Positions 36,275-45,721 of a DNA stretch of 64,000 bases are shown here, piece after piece. Position 1 is the first letter of the stretch. Each line of letters starts with the position of its first letter. The notes below the pieces were generated by a model, which worked only from the letters and a program-made list of their open reading frames with translations, had not been told where the DNA came from and made no database searches. Both the position numbers and the translations under genes were made by a program. The DNA comes from Flavobacterium lindanitolerans (lineage in GTDB: Bacteria; Bacteroidota; Bacteroidia; Flavobacteriales; Flavobacteriaceae): assembly GCF_002846575.1 (NCBI RefSeq), contig NZ_PJND01000007.1, positions 1,054,001-1,118,000 on the forward strand. Direction: 5' to 3'.

Positions 36275-36282
36275 TACATTTG
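36275..36282 (+). promoter_or_regulatory. -7 element of the ruvA-sprA unit
   Basis: TACATTTG matches TAnnTTTG, 18 nt before the ruvA ATG. sprA begins 3 nt after the ruvA stop, so this may be the main promoter for the T9SS translocon gene too. Confidence 0.5.
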
Positions 36283-36300
36283 GGATTTATTTAACAATTC

Positions 36301-36882
36301 ATGATAGCGCATTTACAAGGAAAATTAGTGGAAAAAAACCCTACAGAAGTTGTGATTGACTGCAACGGAGTAGGGTATCATATTAATATTTCACTTCATA
36401 CTTATTCTTTGATTCCTGACTCCGAAAACATTAAACTTTTTACTTATCTCCAGATTAAGGAAGATGCACATGTACTGTTTGGATTTGCCGAAAAATCTGA
36501 AAGAGAAATCTTCAAATTGCTTTTGTCTGTTTCCGGTATCGGAGCAGGTATTGCGCGGACTATGCTGTCTTCGCTGGAACCAAAGCAAATCATCCAGTCT
36601 ATAGCTTCGGGCGATGTGGCAACCATCCAATCCATTAAAGGAATTGGCAGTAAAACAGCGCAAAGGGCTATATTGGATTTGAAAGATAAAGTGTTAAAAG
36701 TGTATGATTTAGACGAAGTTTCTATTTCGCAGGACAATACAAACAAAGACGAAGCGTTATCTGCTTTGGAAGTTCTTGGATTTAACAGAAAATTGGCGGA
36801 AAAAACTGTAGAAAAAATTGTTAAGGAAAATCCAAATGCAAGCATTGAAAACATTATTAAACTAGCCTTAAAAACCTTATAA
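36301..36882 (+). CDS. ruvA: Holliday junction branch migration protein RuvA
   Basis: RuvA (193 aa) binds four-way junctions and loads RuvB. Domain I (1-62) is an OB fold, MIAHLQGKLVEKNPTEVVIDCNGVGYHI. Domain II (about 65-140) has two helix-hairpin-helix motifs, LLLSVSGIGAGIARTML and IQSIKGIGSKTAQRAI. Domain III (about 148-193), DEALSALEVLGFNRKLAEKTVEKI, contacts RuvB. It is immediately followed by sprA. Confidence 0.96.
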   Translation: MIAHLQGKLVEKNPTEVVIDCNGVGYHINISLHTYSLIPDSENIKLFTYLQIKEDAHVLFGFAEKSEREIFKLLLSVSGIGAGIARTMLSSLEPKQIIQSIASGDVATIQSIKGIGSKTAQRAILDLKDKVLKVYDLDEVSISQDNTNKDEALSALEVLGFNRKLAEKTVEKIVKENPNASIENIIKLALKTL

Positions 36883-36885
36883 TAC

Positions 36886-39800
36886 TTGAAAACTAACTAT
36901 ACTAAAGGCATTGCCTGTAACTTGAAAATTAGCTTTTGGCTGATTTCGATTTTTTTTAGTGTAACGATACAAGCACAAGAAGACGAGGAAGTTCAGGATA
37001 CTACCAAAACAGGATATTCCGTTGGAAGAGTAGAATTGAAAAATCCCCCTAGTATTATAGAGGCATATACCTATGACCCCATAACAGACCGTTATATTTA
37101 TACGAATACCGTAAATGGTTTTAATATAAATTATCCTGTAGTTCTTACACCGCAAGAATATGAGGAATTGGTGCTTAGGGAATCAATGCGAAAGTATTTT
37201 AAGGAAAAATCAGATGCGATAGAAGGTAAAAAAGATGGTAGTGATGCCAAGAAAAAAGACCTTTTGCCGCGATATTATGTCAATTCCAGTTTCTTTGAAA
37301 CCATTTTTGGTAGTAATACCATCGACATCAAACCAACAGGTTCTGTCGAAATGGATTTGGGAATCCGACATACAAAACAAGACAACCCTGCGTTATCGCC
37401 AAGAAACAGAAGTACAACCACTTTTGATTTTGACCAGAGAATCAGTATGAGCCTTATGGGGAAAGTTGGAACGAGGCTGAATGTCAATGCTAACTATGAC
37501 ACCGAGTCTACCTTTGCTTTCCAAAACCTGATAAAGTTGGAATATACGCCTACGGAAGATGATATCATTCAGAAGATTGAAGTCGGAAACGTAAGCTTGC
37601 CGTTAAACAGTACGCTGATTCGTGGTGCGCAAAGCCTTTTTGGGGTTAAGGCGCAATTCCAGTTTGGAAAAACAACCATTACGGGAATCTTCTCAGAGCA
37701 GAAATCCCAAACCAAAACAGTTACGGCCCAGGGCGGAGGAACGGTGCAGGAATTTGAATTGTTTGCATTGGATTATGATGCAGACAGGCATTTCTTCCTT
37801 TCACAGTACTTCAGAAACCAATACGACAGGTCGCTTCGAAACTATCCGTTGATTGATAGCCGTGTTCAGATTACCAGAATAGAGGTTTGGGTAACCAATC
37901 GCCAGAACAGGGTCAGCACAACAGACAATAACCTAAGAAATATTATTGCAATTCAGGATTTGGGAGAAGCACAACTCACGGGTCAGGATGATAATGAAGT
38001 AGTATCGGCGAACCCTATTCCGGGAGGCTTCTTTACAGCTCCGGCCAATACGCCTTCAAAAAACTCAAACAACCGATATGATCCTGCCAAAATAGGAACA
38101 ACCGGTGTACTGAATCCGTCAATTCGTGAAATTGCAACGGCAAGCTCCGGGTTTACAGGCATTACGGTAAGTGAAGGAACGGACTACTCTAAATTGGAAA
38201 ATGCCAGAAAATTATCATGGCCAAGCGACTATTCCTACCATCCGCAGTTAGGATATATTTCCCTGACACAGCGTCTTACCAATGACGAGGTATTGGCAGT
38301 TGCCTACCAGTATACTATAGGTGACCAGGTGTATCAGGTGGGGGAATTTGGAACTGATGGAGTCGATGCAACACAAGTAAGCAACGGTATTCCAACTACC
38401 CAAAGCTTAATCCTGAAAATGCTGAAAAGTAACCTGACCAATGTCAATAAGCCGGTTTGGAACCTGATGATGAAAAACGTTTATGCTTTGCCTGGAGCCT
38501 ATCAATTGGAGCAGGAAGATTTCAAGCTGAACATCATGTACACGGATCCGTCGCCATTAAATTATATTACACCGGCTGCACCTTCTGCTGCCAACCCATT
38601 ACCGCCTGATGTGGAACAAACACCTTTATTGCGTGTTTTCAATATGGACAGGCTGAATTATACCAATGACCCGCAGCCTAACGGTGACGGTTTCTTCGAT
38701 TTTATACCGGGATTAACGGTAGATAAACAAAACGGAAGAATCATCTTTACAACCGTAGAACCTTTCGGAGAACACCTTTTCAACAAATTAAGAACAAGCC
38801 CGACTCAGGACTATGATGCCCCGGCTGCAGGTAACTATAACGGAAACCAGAATAAATACGTTTACAGAACGATGTATCGCAGCACACAAGCGGCGGCACT
38901 TCAGGATAGTGATAAAAACAAGTTCCAGTTAAAAGGAAAATTCAAATCAACAAGCGGAGACGGAATTGCTATTGGTGCATTTAACGTTCCTCAAGGTTCG
39001 GTTACGGTAACTGCCGGTGGACGAGTTTTGGTAGAAGGTGTTGATTATACCGTCAATTATCAGCTAGGAAGAGTTAATATTATGGATGCTTCCTTACAGG
39101 CTTCCGGAACACCAATCGAAATCTCGTTGGAAAATAACTCGGTTTTCGGACAACAAACGCGAAGATTTTTCGGGGTTAACGTTGAACACAAATTTAATGA
39201 TAAGTTTATCGTTGGGGCTACATTGTTAAAAATGAGCGAAAGGCCATTTACCCAAAAATCAAATTACGGACAGGAATCGGTAAATAATACCATCATAGGT
39301 TTGAATACCAACTTCTCAACAGAAGTTCCTTTCTTAACAAGGTTGGTAAACAAACTTCCTAATATTGATACTGACGTTCCTTCTAATATTTCTTTCAGGG
39401 GAGAAGTGGCTTACTTAAAGCCGGATACCCCAAAAGCGGATAGATTCCAGGGTGAATCTACGGTTTATGTAGACGACTTTGAAGGTTCACAGACCACTAT
39501 CGATATGCGTTCTCCGTTTGCCTGGAGCCTTTCCAGCGTACCGGAAAAACCAACGGTAAGTGATTATAATGACTTTGGAGGTTCTTTGACTACATTGAAC
39601 TATGGTTACAAGCGAGCAAAACTAGCCTGGTATTCTATTGATCCTACTTTCTATGTGCAAAGGCCGGGCGGTGTTTCTGAAGACGACCTGAAGCTTTACA
39701 GCACGAGAAGAATCTATAGCAGAGAATTATTTCCTGTTACAGATATTGCCGTAGGTCAGCAAACGGTTATCAATACTTTAGATTTGACTTATTTCCCTCG

Positions 39801-42800
39801 TGAAAGAGGTCCGTATAACTTCAACCCGTTGGCACAGGCTACAAACAGCTTTACACCGGAACAGGCGGTTGACAACTTTGGTGGTATCATGAGAGCTATC
39901 AACTCCACCAACTTCGAACAGTCAAACGTAGAATACATTCAGTTCTGGATGTTGGACCCGTATTACAATGACCAAAGAGGTTCTGCCAATGCAGCAAATA
40001 CAGGAAAACTATATTTTAACCTTGGGGAAATTTCAGAAGATGTCCTGAAAGACGGAAGAAAACAATACGAAAACGGACTTCCGGGCGCAGGTTCAACACA
40101 GCCTACATTTACAACTATCTGGGGTAAAATTCCAATCTCGCAATCTTTGATTTATGCATTTGATACCAATGGAGGTAACAGGCAGTTTCAGGATGTGGGT
40201 CTTGATGGTCTGAATGATGCTGAAGAAGCCGCACAGTTCCCTGGCTTTGCTTCACAACCTGACCCTGCTGCAGATAACTACCAGTATTTCCTTAGCGCAT
40301 CCGGAGATGTTATTCAGCGTTATAAAAATTATAACGGTTTGCAAGGAAACTCTCCTGTTGATGTAGGTGATACTAACAGAGGAGCAACAACTTTGCCGGA
40401 TACAGAAGATATCAACAGAGATAATACAATGAACGAAATCAATGCTTATTATGAATATGGCATTGACATAAGACCAAACATGGTAGTTGGGTCAAACCCG
40501 TATATTACTGATATCAGAGAAACAATAGCAAGCATACCTGGACAGGAGACTACAGGGGCTCGTTGGATTCAATTCAAGATTCCGGTTTCACAACCGCAGA
40601 ATACAGTTGGAAGTATTTCCGATTTCAGATCGATTCGTTTTATGAGAATGTTCGTAACTGGTTTCAACGATCAGATTACACTTCGTTTCGGAGCATTGGA
40701 ATTAGTGCGTGGCGAATGGAGAAGATATGTGAAAAGTCTTGATCCGAACGAACAGGATGACGATATTAACAATGCAGATGATACGGCTTTGGATGTATTG
40801 GCAGTTAACGTTCAGGAAAACGGAGACCGTTCACCGATTAAGTACGTAACACCTCCGGGAGTTGTTAGAGAGCAATTGTACAACAGTAATACGATTATAA
40901 ACCAAAACGAGCAGTCACTTTCTTTGAGAGTTACAAAAGCGAATCCGTCACTTCCGGGACTTGGAGGTCTGGAGCCTGGTGATTCAAGAGCGGTATTTAA
41001 GAATGTAAGTGTGGATATGCGTCAGTTCAAGAAACTGAAAATGTTCCTGCACGCAGAAGCATTGCCGGTACCTACAGACATACAGCCTTTGGCAGACGAC
41101 CAGATGGTTGCATTCATCCGGTTTGGTAATGACTTTACGCAAAACTTCTATCAGGTAGAGATTCCGTTAAAGGTAACACAACAAAGCGCAGCTGTGACAG
41201 CAGAGCAGGTGTGGCCGGAAGCAAACCAGATAGACCTGGCATTGTCATTGCTGACCAAGCTGAAGATTTTAGCTATGGATCCTAACAATGCATTGCTGGT
41301 GGAAGATGCTTTGGGTGTAAAATATGTAGATGATTTCGTTTTAGATCCGTCATTGGCAGGAAGAATCAATCCGTTAAGATTGGGTATCAAAGGTAATCCG
41401 AACTTTGGTTTGGTAAGAACCCTGATGGTAGGTTTGAAAAACCGCCATACAGATGATATTCGTGGTGAGGTTTGGTTCAACGAACTTCGTCTTGCCGATA
41501 TGGATAATAAAGGCGGAATGGCAGCCATTGCCAGCTTGGATAGTAACCTGGCTGATTTTGCAACGGTTTCTGCAACCGGAAGAATGAGTACGCAGGGCTT
41601 TGGTTCTTTAGAGCAGGGACCTAATGAAAGAAGCCGCGAAGATATCAAGCAATATGACATCGTAACCAATGTCAACTTAGGAAAATTATTGCCTAAAAAA
41701 TGGGGAGTTAACCTTCCGTTCAATTATGCTATTGGCGAAGAAAAAATTACTCCTGAATACGATCCGTTCAACCAGGATATCCGTTTGGACCAATTGTTAG
41801 ACAATACGGCCGATGCCGCTGCAAGAAATAATATTGAAAGCAGGGCAGTAGACTATACGAAGAGAAAAAGTATCAACTTTATAGGAGTCAAAAAAGAAAG
41901 AGGTGCAGAACAGAAACCGCATTTCTATGACCCGGAAAACCTTACTTTGTCCTATTCGTTTAATGAAACAGAACACCATAATTATGAAATTGAAAGCTTG
42001 CTTGACCAGCAGGTAAAAGCTTCCGTGGATTATACTTTTGCGTTCCAGCCTAAAGCGGTAGAACCATTCAAAAACACGAAGTTTATGAAGAAAAGCCAGT
42101 ATTGGAAACTGTTGAGTGATTTCAACTTCAACTACCTGCCATCTTCGATTTCTTTCAGTTCCAATATTATGAGGCAATACAACAGACAGGAATATCGTGA
42201 CGTGGATATTCAGGGAATTGGATTGTCACCATTATACAGAAGAAATTATATGTTCAACTACCAATACGGTTTCAACTATAATCTGACAAGAGCATTAAAA
42301 ATAAATTATACGGCATCTACCAATAACATTGTAAGAAACTATCTGGATGAATTTGGTGTTCCAATGGAAGACTTTACGATTTGGGATGATTTCTGGAATA
42401 TTGGAGAAGCAAACCAGCACATGCAGCAGCTTGTTGTTAACTACGACCTGCCATTGAACAAGATTCCGGCGTTAGGATTTATTAAGTCGACCTATTCCTA
42501 TACGGGCGACTACAGCTGGCAGCGTGCAACAGATGCATTAGCATCTGTAACTACAGAAGATGGTACATTCAGTCTTGGAAATACAATTCAAAACAATGGT
42601 TCGCACCGATTAAATACATCATTGAACATGGATGTTCTTTATAAGTATATAGGATTGGGCAAAAAACCAAAAGTAGCGACAAGACCAACGACTCAGGCGC
42701 CACCAAAGCCAGGAGAAAAAATTACGAATGCCAACAAACCGCAAACTTCAGGAAGTAATGTATTCCTGGATGGATTGGTAGGAGTTCTTACCAGCGTTAA

Positions 42801-44106
42801 AAACGTTCAGATTAATTATACCCAAAATGAAGGTACGGTCTTGCCGGGATTCATACCGGGTGTAGGTTTCTTTGGAACTACAAAACCATCTTTAGGATTC
42901 GTTTTGGGAAGCCAGGCAGACATACGTTATGAAGCGGCAAAAAGAGGTTGGTTGACAAACTATGAGGATTTCAACCAGAACTTTACACAGACTTCTTCAA
43001 AAGTGTTGAACATGACTGCTAACGTGGATTTGTTTCCTGACTTTAAGATTGATTTGACGGCAGACCGTTCTTATACCGAAAACTTCTCAGAACAATTTGA
43101 TGCGGCTGATGGAATTTACCATTCGCGTTCGCCATACAACTATGGAAACTTCTCGATTTCGACGGTAATGATTAAAACGGCATTTGGCAAAAGTGATGAA
43201 AACTCATCGGCAGCTTTTGATGATTTCAGAAGTAACAGATTGACCGTAGCAGATCGTTTGGCGACCAGCTATTACGGAACTACAGAATTCCCTAGAACTT
43301 CTGACGGTTTCCCTGTTGGATTCGGAAAAAACAGCCAGTCAGTATTATTGCCATCGTTCCTTGCAGCCTATACGGGAGCAGATGCAGGAGGAGTTAAATT
43401 AGGGCCTTTTAGAGATGTGCCAATTCCAAACTGGAATGTAAAATATAACGGTTTGATGCGCTATAAGTTCTTTAAAGACCGATTCAAACGTTTCTCATTA
43501 CAGCACGGATATAGAGCGTCCTATACGATCAACTCATTCCGTTCTAATTTTGAATACGACCAAAACCGTGATGCGGTTGATGCAAGCGGTAACCTGTTAA
43601 GTAAGACAATTATCTCAAACGTTAACCTTGTAGAGCAATTCAATCCTTTGGTTAGAGTAGACTTTGAGATGAAAAATTCATTCAAGGTATTGGCTGAGGT
43701 TAAGAAAGACAGAACGCTATCGATGAGTTTTGACAACAACCTTCTTACAGAAGTAAGAGGAATGGAGTATATCGTAGGTTTGGGCTACCGATTCAAAGAT
43801 GTTGTAATCACATCCAGATTGGCAGACAACCCAACAAACACTATCCGAAGCGATATCAACCTTAAAGCAGATTTTTCTTTGAGAAAGGCAAACACAATTG
43901 TGAGATATCTGGATTATGATAACAATCAGTTGGCAGGTGGTCAGAACATCTGGTCTGTAAAGTTGACGGCAGATTATGCATTCAGCAAAAACCTGACAGC
44001 AATATTCTATTACGATCATTCTTTCTCTAAAGCAGTGATCTCCACATCATTCCCATTGACGAATATCCGTACCGGTTTCACGCTGCGCTATAACTTTGGA
44101 AATTAA
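36886..44106 (+). CDS. sprA: T9SS outer membrane translocon SprA
   Basis: SprA (2406 aa here) is the very large outer membrane beta-barrel pore of the type IX secretion system, needed for secretion of adhesins and for gliding. The frame begins with a TTG at 36886, three bases after the ruvA stop; it gives a good signal peptide (SFWLISIFFSVTIQAQ) and no ATG precedes the signal. The protein is rich in beta-strand repeats and carries SprA landmarks such as KPTGSVEMDLGIRHTKQDNP near the N-terminus, FQGESTVYVDDFEGSQTTID mid-protein and a barrel-type C-terminus ending in LRYNFGN. The length matches the family. A gcvH promoter follows, so sprA ends the unit. Confidence 0.96.
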   Translation: MKTNYTKGIACNLKISFWLISIFFSVTIQAQEDEEVQDTTKTGYSVGRVELKNPPSIIEAYTYDPITDRYIYTNTVNGFNINYPVVLTPQEYEELVLRESMRKYFKEKSDAIEGKKDGSDAKKKDLLPRYYVNSSFFETIFGSNTIDIKPTGSVEMDLGIRHTKQDNPALSPRNRSTTTFDFDQRISMSLMGKVGTRLNVNANYDTESTFAFQNLIKLEYTPTEDDIIQKIEVGNVSLPLNSTLIRGAQSLFGVKAQFQFGKTTITGIFSEQKSQTKTVTAQGGGTVQEFELFALDYDADRHFFLSQYFRNQYDRSLRNYPLIDSRVQITRIEVWVTNRQNRVSTTDNNLRNIIAIQDLGEAQLTGQDDNEVVSANPIPGGFFTAPANTPSKNSNNRYDPAKIGTTGVLNPSIREIATASSGFTGITVSEGTDYSKLENARKLSWPSDYSYHPQLGYISLTQRLTNDEVLAVAYQYTIGDQVYQVGEFGTDGVDATQVSNGIPTTQSLILKMLKSNLTNVNKPVWNLMMKNVYALPGAYQLEQEDFKLNIMYTDPSPLNYITPAAPSAANPLPPDVEQTPLLRVFNMDRLNYTNDPQPNGDGFFDFIPGLTVDKQNGRIIFTTVEPFGEHLFNKLRTSPTQDYDAPAAGNYNGNQNKYVYRTMYRSTQAAALQDSDKNKFQLKGKFKSTSGDGIAIGAFNVPQGSVTVTAGGRVLVEGVDYTVNYQLGRVNIMDASLQASGTPIEISLENNSVFGQQTRRFFGVNVEHKFNDKFIVGATLLKMSERPFTQKSNYGQESVNNTIIGLNTNFSTEVPFLTRLVNKLPNIDTDVPSNISFRGEVAYLKPDTPKADRFQGESTVYVDDFEGSQTTIDMRSPFAWSLSSVPEKPTVSDYNDFGGSLTTLNYGYKRAKLAWYSIDPTFYVQRPGGVSEDDLKLYSTRRIYSRELFPVTDIAVGQQTVINTLDLTYFPRERGPYNFNPLAQATNSFTPEQAVDNFGGIMRAINSTNFEQSNVEYIQFWMLDPYYNDQRGSANAANTGKLYFNLGEISEDVLKDGRKQYENGLPGAGSTQPTFTTIWGKIPISQSLIYAFDTNGGNRQFQDVGLDGLNDAEEAAQFPGFASQPDPAADNYQYFLSASGDVIQRYKNYNGLQGNSPVDVGDTNRGATTLPDTEDINRDNTMNEINAYYEYGIDIRPNMVVGSNPYITDIRETIASIPGQETTGARWIQFKIPVSQPQNTVGSISDFRSIRFMRMFVTGFNDQITLRFGALELVRGEWRRYVKSLDPNEQDDDINNADDTALDVLAVNVQENGDRSPIKYVTPPGVVREQLYNSNTIINQNEQSLSLRVTKANPSLPGLGGLEPGDSRAVFKNVSVDMRQFKKLKMFLHAEALPVPTDIQPLADDQMVAFIRFGNDFTQNFYQVEIPLKVTQQSAAVTAEQVWPEANQIDLALSLLTKLKILAMDPNNALLVEDALGVKYVDDFVLDPSLAGRINPLRLGIKGNPNFGLVRTLMVGLKNRHTDDIRGEVWFNELRLADMDNKGGMAAIASLDSNLADFATVSATGRMSTQGFGSLEQGPNERSREDIKQYDIVTNVNLGKLLPKKWGVNLPFNYAIGEEKITPEYDPFNQDIRLDQLLDNTADAAARNNIESRAVDYTKRKSINFIGVKKERGAEQKPHFYDPENLTLSYSFNETEHHNYEIESLLDQQVKASVDYTFAFQPKAVEPFKNTKFMKKSQYWKLLSDFNFNYLPSSISFSSNIMRQYNRQEYRDVDIQGIGLSPLYRRNYMFNYQYGFNYNLTRALKINYTASTNNIVRNYLDEFGVPMEDFTIWDDFWNIGEANQHMQQLVVNYDLPLNKIPALGFIKSTYSYTGDYSWQRATDALASVTTEDGTFSLGNTIQNNGSHRLNTSLNMDVLYKYIGLGKKPKVATRPTTQAPPKPGEKITNANKPQTSGSNVFLDGLVGVLTSVKNVQINYTQNEGTVLPGFIPGVGFFGTTKPSLGFVLGSQADIRYEAAKRGWLTNYEDFNQNFTQTSSKVLNMTANVDLFPDFKIDLTADRSYTENFSEQFDAADGIYHSRSPYNYGNFSISTVMIKTAFGKSDENSSAAFDDFRSNRLTVADRLATSYYGTTEFPRTSDGFPVGFGKNSQSVLLPSFLAAYTGADAGGVKLGPFRDVPIPNWNVKYNGLMRYKFFKDRFKRFSLQHGYRASYTINSFRSNFEYDQNRDAVDASGNLLSKTIISNVNLVEQFNPLVRVDFEMKNSFKVLAEVKKDRTLSMSFDNNLLTEVRGMEYIVGLGYRFKDVVITSRLADNPTNTIRSDINLKADFSLRKANTIVRYLDYDNNQLAGGQNIWSVKLTADYAFSKNLTAIFYYDHSFSKAVISTSFPLTNIRTGFTLRYNFGN

Positions 44107-44141
44107 TTCGGAAAACATTTTAAAAATATATAAGTTAATAA

Positions 44142-44149
44142 TACATTTG
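44142..44149 (+). promoter_or_regulatory. -7 element of the gcvH-vanZ unit
   Basis: TACATTTG matches TAnnTTTG, 16 nt before the gcvH ATG at 44166; a loose TTTT sits about 21 nt upstream in the -33 position. Confidence 0.5.
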
Positions 44150-44165
44150 CCCAAAACAACAAACA

Positions 44166-44546
44166 ATGAATATACCAGCAAATTTAAAGTATACGAAAGA
44201 CCACGAATGGGTTAGCATAGATGGCGATGTTGCAACTGTAGGAATTACAGATTTTGCACAAAAAGAATTAGGAGATATCGTTTATGTAGAAGTTGAAACT
44301 TTAGACCAGACTCTTGATAAAGATGAAGTGTTTGGTACAGTAGAAGCCGTAAAAACAGTATCAGATTTATTCTTGCCGCTTTCAGGTGAAATTATTGAAT
44401 TCAATGATACTCTCGAATCATCTCCGGAAAAAGTAAATACAGATCCGTATGGTGAAGGATGGATGGTGAAAGTAAAAATAGCTGATGCTTCTGAAGTAGA
44501 AGGATTATTGGATAGCGAAGCTTATAAAAACCTAATTGGAGCCTAA
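44166..44546 (+). CDS. gcvH: glycine cleavage system H protein
   Basis: GcvH (126 aa) is the lipoyl carrier of the glycine cleavage system. The lipoyl lysine is Lys63 in [14 protein letters not shown]; the start [41 protein letters not shown] is the classic H-protein opening. gcvT and gcvP are not nearby. It overlaps the next gene by 11 bp. Confidence 0.96.
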   Translation: MNIPANLKYTKDHEWVSIDGDVATVGITDFAQKELGDIVYVEVETLDQTLDKDEVFGTVEAVKTVSDLFLPLSGEIIEFNDTLESSPEKVNTDPYGEGWMVKVKIADASEVEGLLDSEAYKNLIGA

Positions 44547-44916
44547 CAAAAAAAGAATACTGTTTCTTGCCCTGGCGGTTTTTTGGACGATTTCCATTAC
44601 GATTGCCTGTTTGGTAAGCATGTCAGAAGTTCCTGTCGTTAATGTAGACCAGGTCGATAAGATTGTGCATTTGTGTTTTTATGCTGTTTTTTCAATTCTT
44701 TGGTTTTTGTACCTAAGGACGAAAATCAGAAATACAAAAAAACTCTTTCTGGTTGTGTTTTTTCTTTCGGTTCTGTTTGGAATCCTGATTGAAATATGCC
44801 AGTCGCTTTTTACGGAAAGCCGGCAGGCAGACTTGAAAGATGTTATTGCTAATACGATTGGCGCACTCCTGGGATTGGCACTAATGGCAGTTTACAATAA
44901 AAGATTTAAAAATTAA
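44536..44916 (+). CDS. VanZ-like membrane protein
   Basis: A 126-residue protein with four hydrophobic helices (about 8-26, 44-60, 67-86, 102-119) and the VanZ-like elements [18 protein letters not shown] and [32 protein letters not shown]. It begins with TTG inside the end of gcvH, so it is probably translated by coupling. VanZ proteins are cytoplasmic-membrane proteins, some of which give teicoplanin resistance; the role in this organism is unknown. Confidence 0.87.
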   Translation: MEPNKKRILFLALAVFWTISITIACLVSMSEVPVVNVDQVDKIVHLCFYAVFSILWFLYLRTKIRNTKKLFLVVFFLSVLFGILIEICQSLFTESRQADLKDVIANTIGALLGLALMAVYNKRFKN

Positions 44917-44925
44917 TCTGAAAAT

Positions 44926-44949
44926 ATCCCGCTTCGGTGGGATTTTTTT
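44926..44949 (+). terminator. terminator between the vanZ-like gene and deoC
   Basis: ATCCCGC, TTCG tetraloop closed by C-G, GTGGGAT (one G-T pair) and seven T residues. It ends only 11 nt before the deoC ATG at 44961. Confidence 0.85.
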
Positions 44950-44960
44950 ATTTTTATCAT

Positions 44961-45704
44961 ATGGATATCAAGCAATATTTAGATTCGACCTATTTAAAGA
45001 CGCCGCAACAGGCAGGAATCAGTGAGGCAGAAAACGAAAAAATCGTCAGAAGCTTTGTTCAGGAAGCCATTGATGAAGGTTTTAAACTGATTATGATCCG
45101 TCCGGATATGGTGCATATGGCAAAACAAATGATTCTGAAAGCAGGCTCAAAAGTTTTGGTAGGAACCGTTATCGGATTTCCGGAAGGGAATTATTCTTTG
45201 GAGCATAAATTAGAAGAGGCCGAGAAAGCAATCAAAGACGGTGCTGATGAACTGGATTTTGTTTGCGATTATGAAGCGTTTAAAAGCGGCGATCTGGATT
45301 TGGTAAAAAAAGAAATCATGAAAGGAACCCAATTGGGATTGTCCAATCATAAAGTGGTAAAATGGATCATAGAGGTTGCGGCCCTGAATAGCCAGCAGAT
45401 CATGCACCTGTCCTGTCTTGTGAAAAATGTGGTCATCTCTAATTTTGCTGAAGACAATTACGCGTCGGTTTTTGTTAAATCGTCTACCGGGTTTTATAAA
45501 ACGGAGGATGGGCTTCCAAACGGCGCTACAGTTCCATCAATAATCATGATGTTGGAAAATGCATCGCCACTTCCGGTAAAGGCGGCAGGCGGTGTCAGGA
45601 CTTTTGAGGAAGCAAAGGAAATGATTCGCTTAGGAGTTAGAAGAATCGGAACTTCTTCCGCTAAAGCAATTGCAAACGGAGAAGCGGCAAATAACGATTA
45701 CTAA
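44961..45704 (+). CDS. deoC: deoxyribose-phosphate aldolase
   Basis: DeoC cleaves 2-deoxyribose 5-phosphate to acetaldehyde and glyceraldehyde 3-phosphate. I use the ATG at 44961 (MDIKQYLDSTYLKTPQQ, 247 aa), not the frame opening at 44937, which lies in the terminator. The Schiff-base lysine lies in VFVKSSTGF; a second conserved lysine is in LPVKAAGGVRTFEEA. Also seen: VGTVIGFPEGNYSLEHKLEEAEKAIKDGADELDFV. The next gene, remB, starts 17 nt after its stop. Confidence 0.93.
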   Translation: MDIKQYLDSTYLKTPQQAGISEAENEKIVRSFVQEAIDEGFKLIMIRPDMVHMAKQMILKAGSKVLVGTVIGFPEGNYSLEHKLEEAEKAIKDGADELDFVCDYEAFKSGDLDLVKKEIMKGTQLGLSNHKVVKWIIEVAALNSQQIMHLSCLVKNVVISNFAEDNYASVFVKSSTGFYKTEDGLPNGATVPSIIMMLENASPLPVKAAGGVRTFEEAKEMIRLGVRRIGTSSAKAIANGEAANNDY

Positions 45705-45721
45705 AATCAGCAGGTCAATAC

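Noticed and set aside
41151..41723. Long minus-strand ORF of 190 codons inside sprA
   Set aside because: It is a shadow in a well conserved gene; composition is Ser/Leu-rich and resembles no family.
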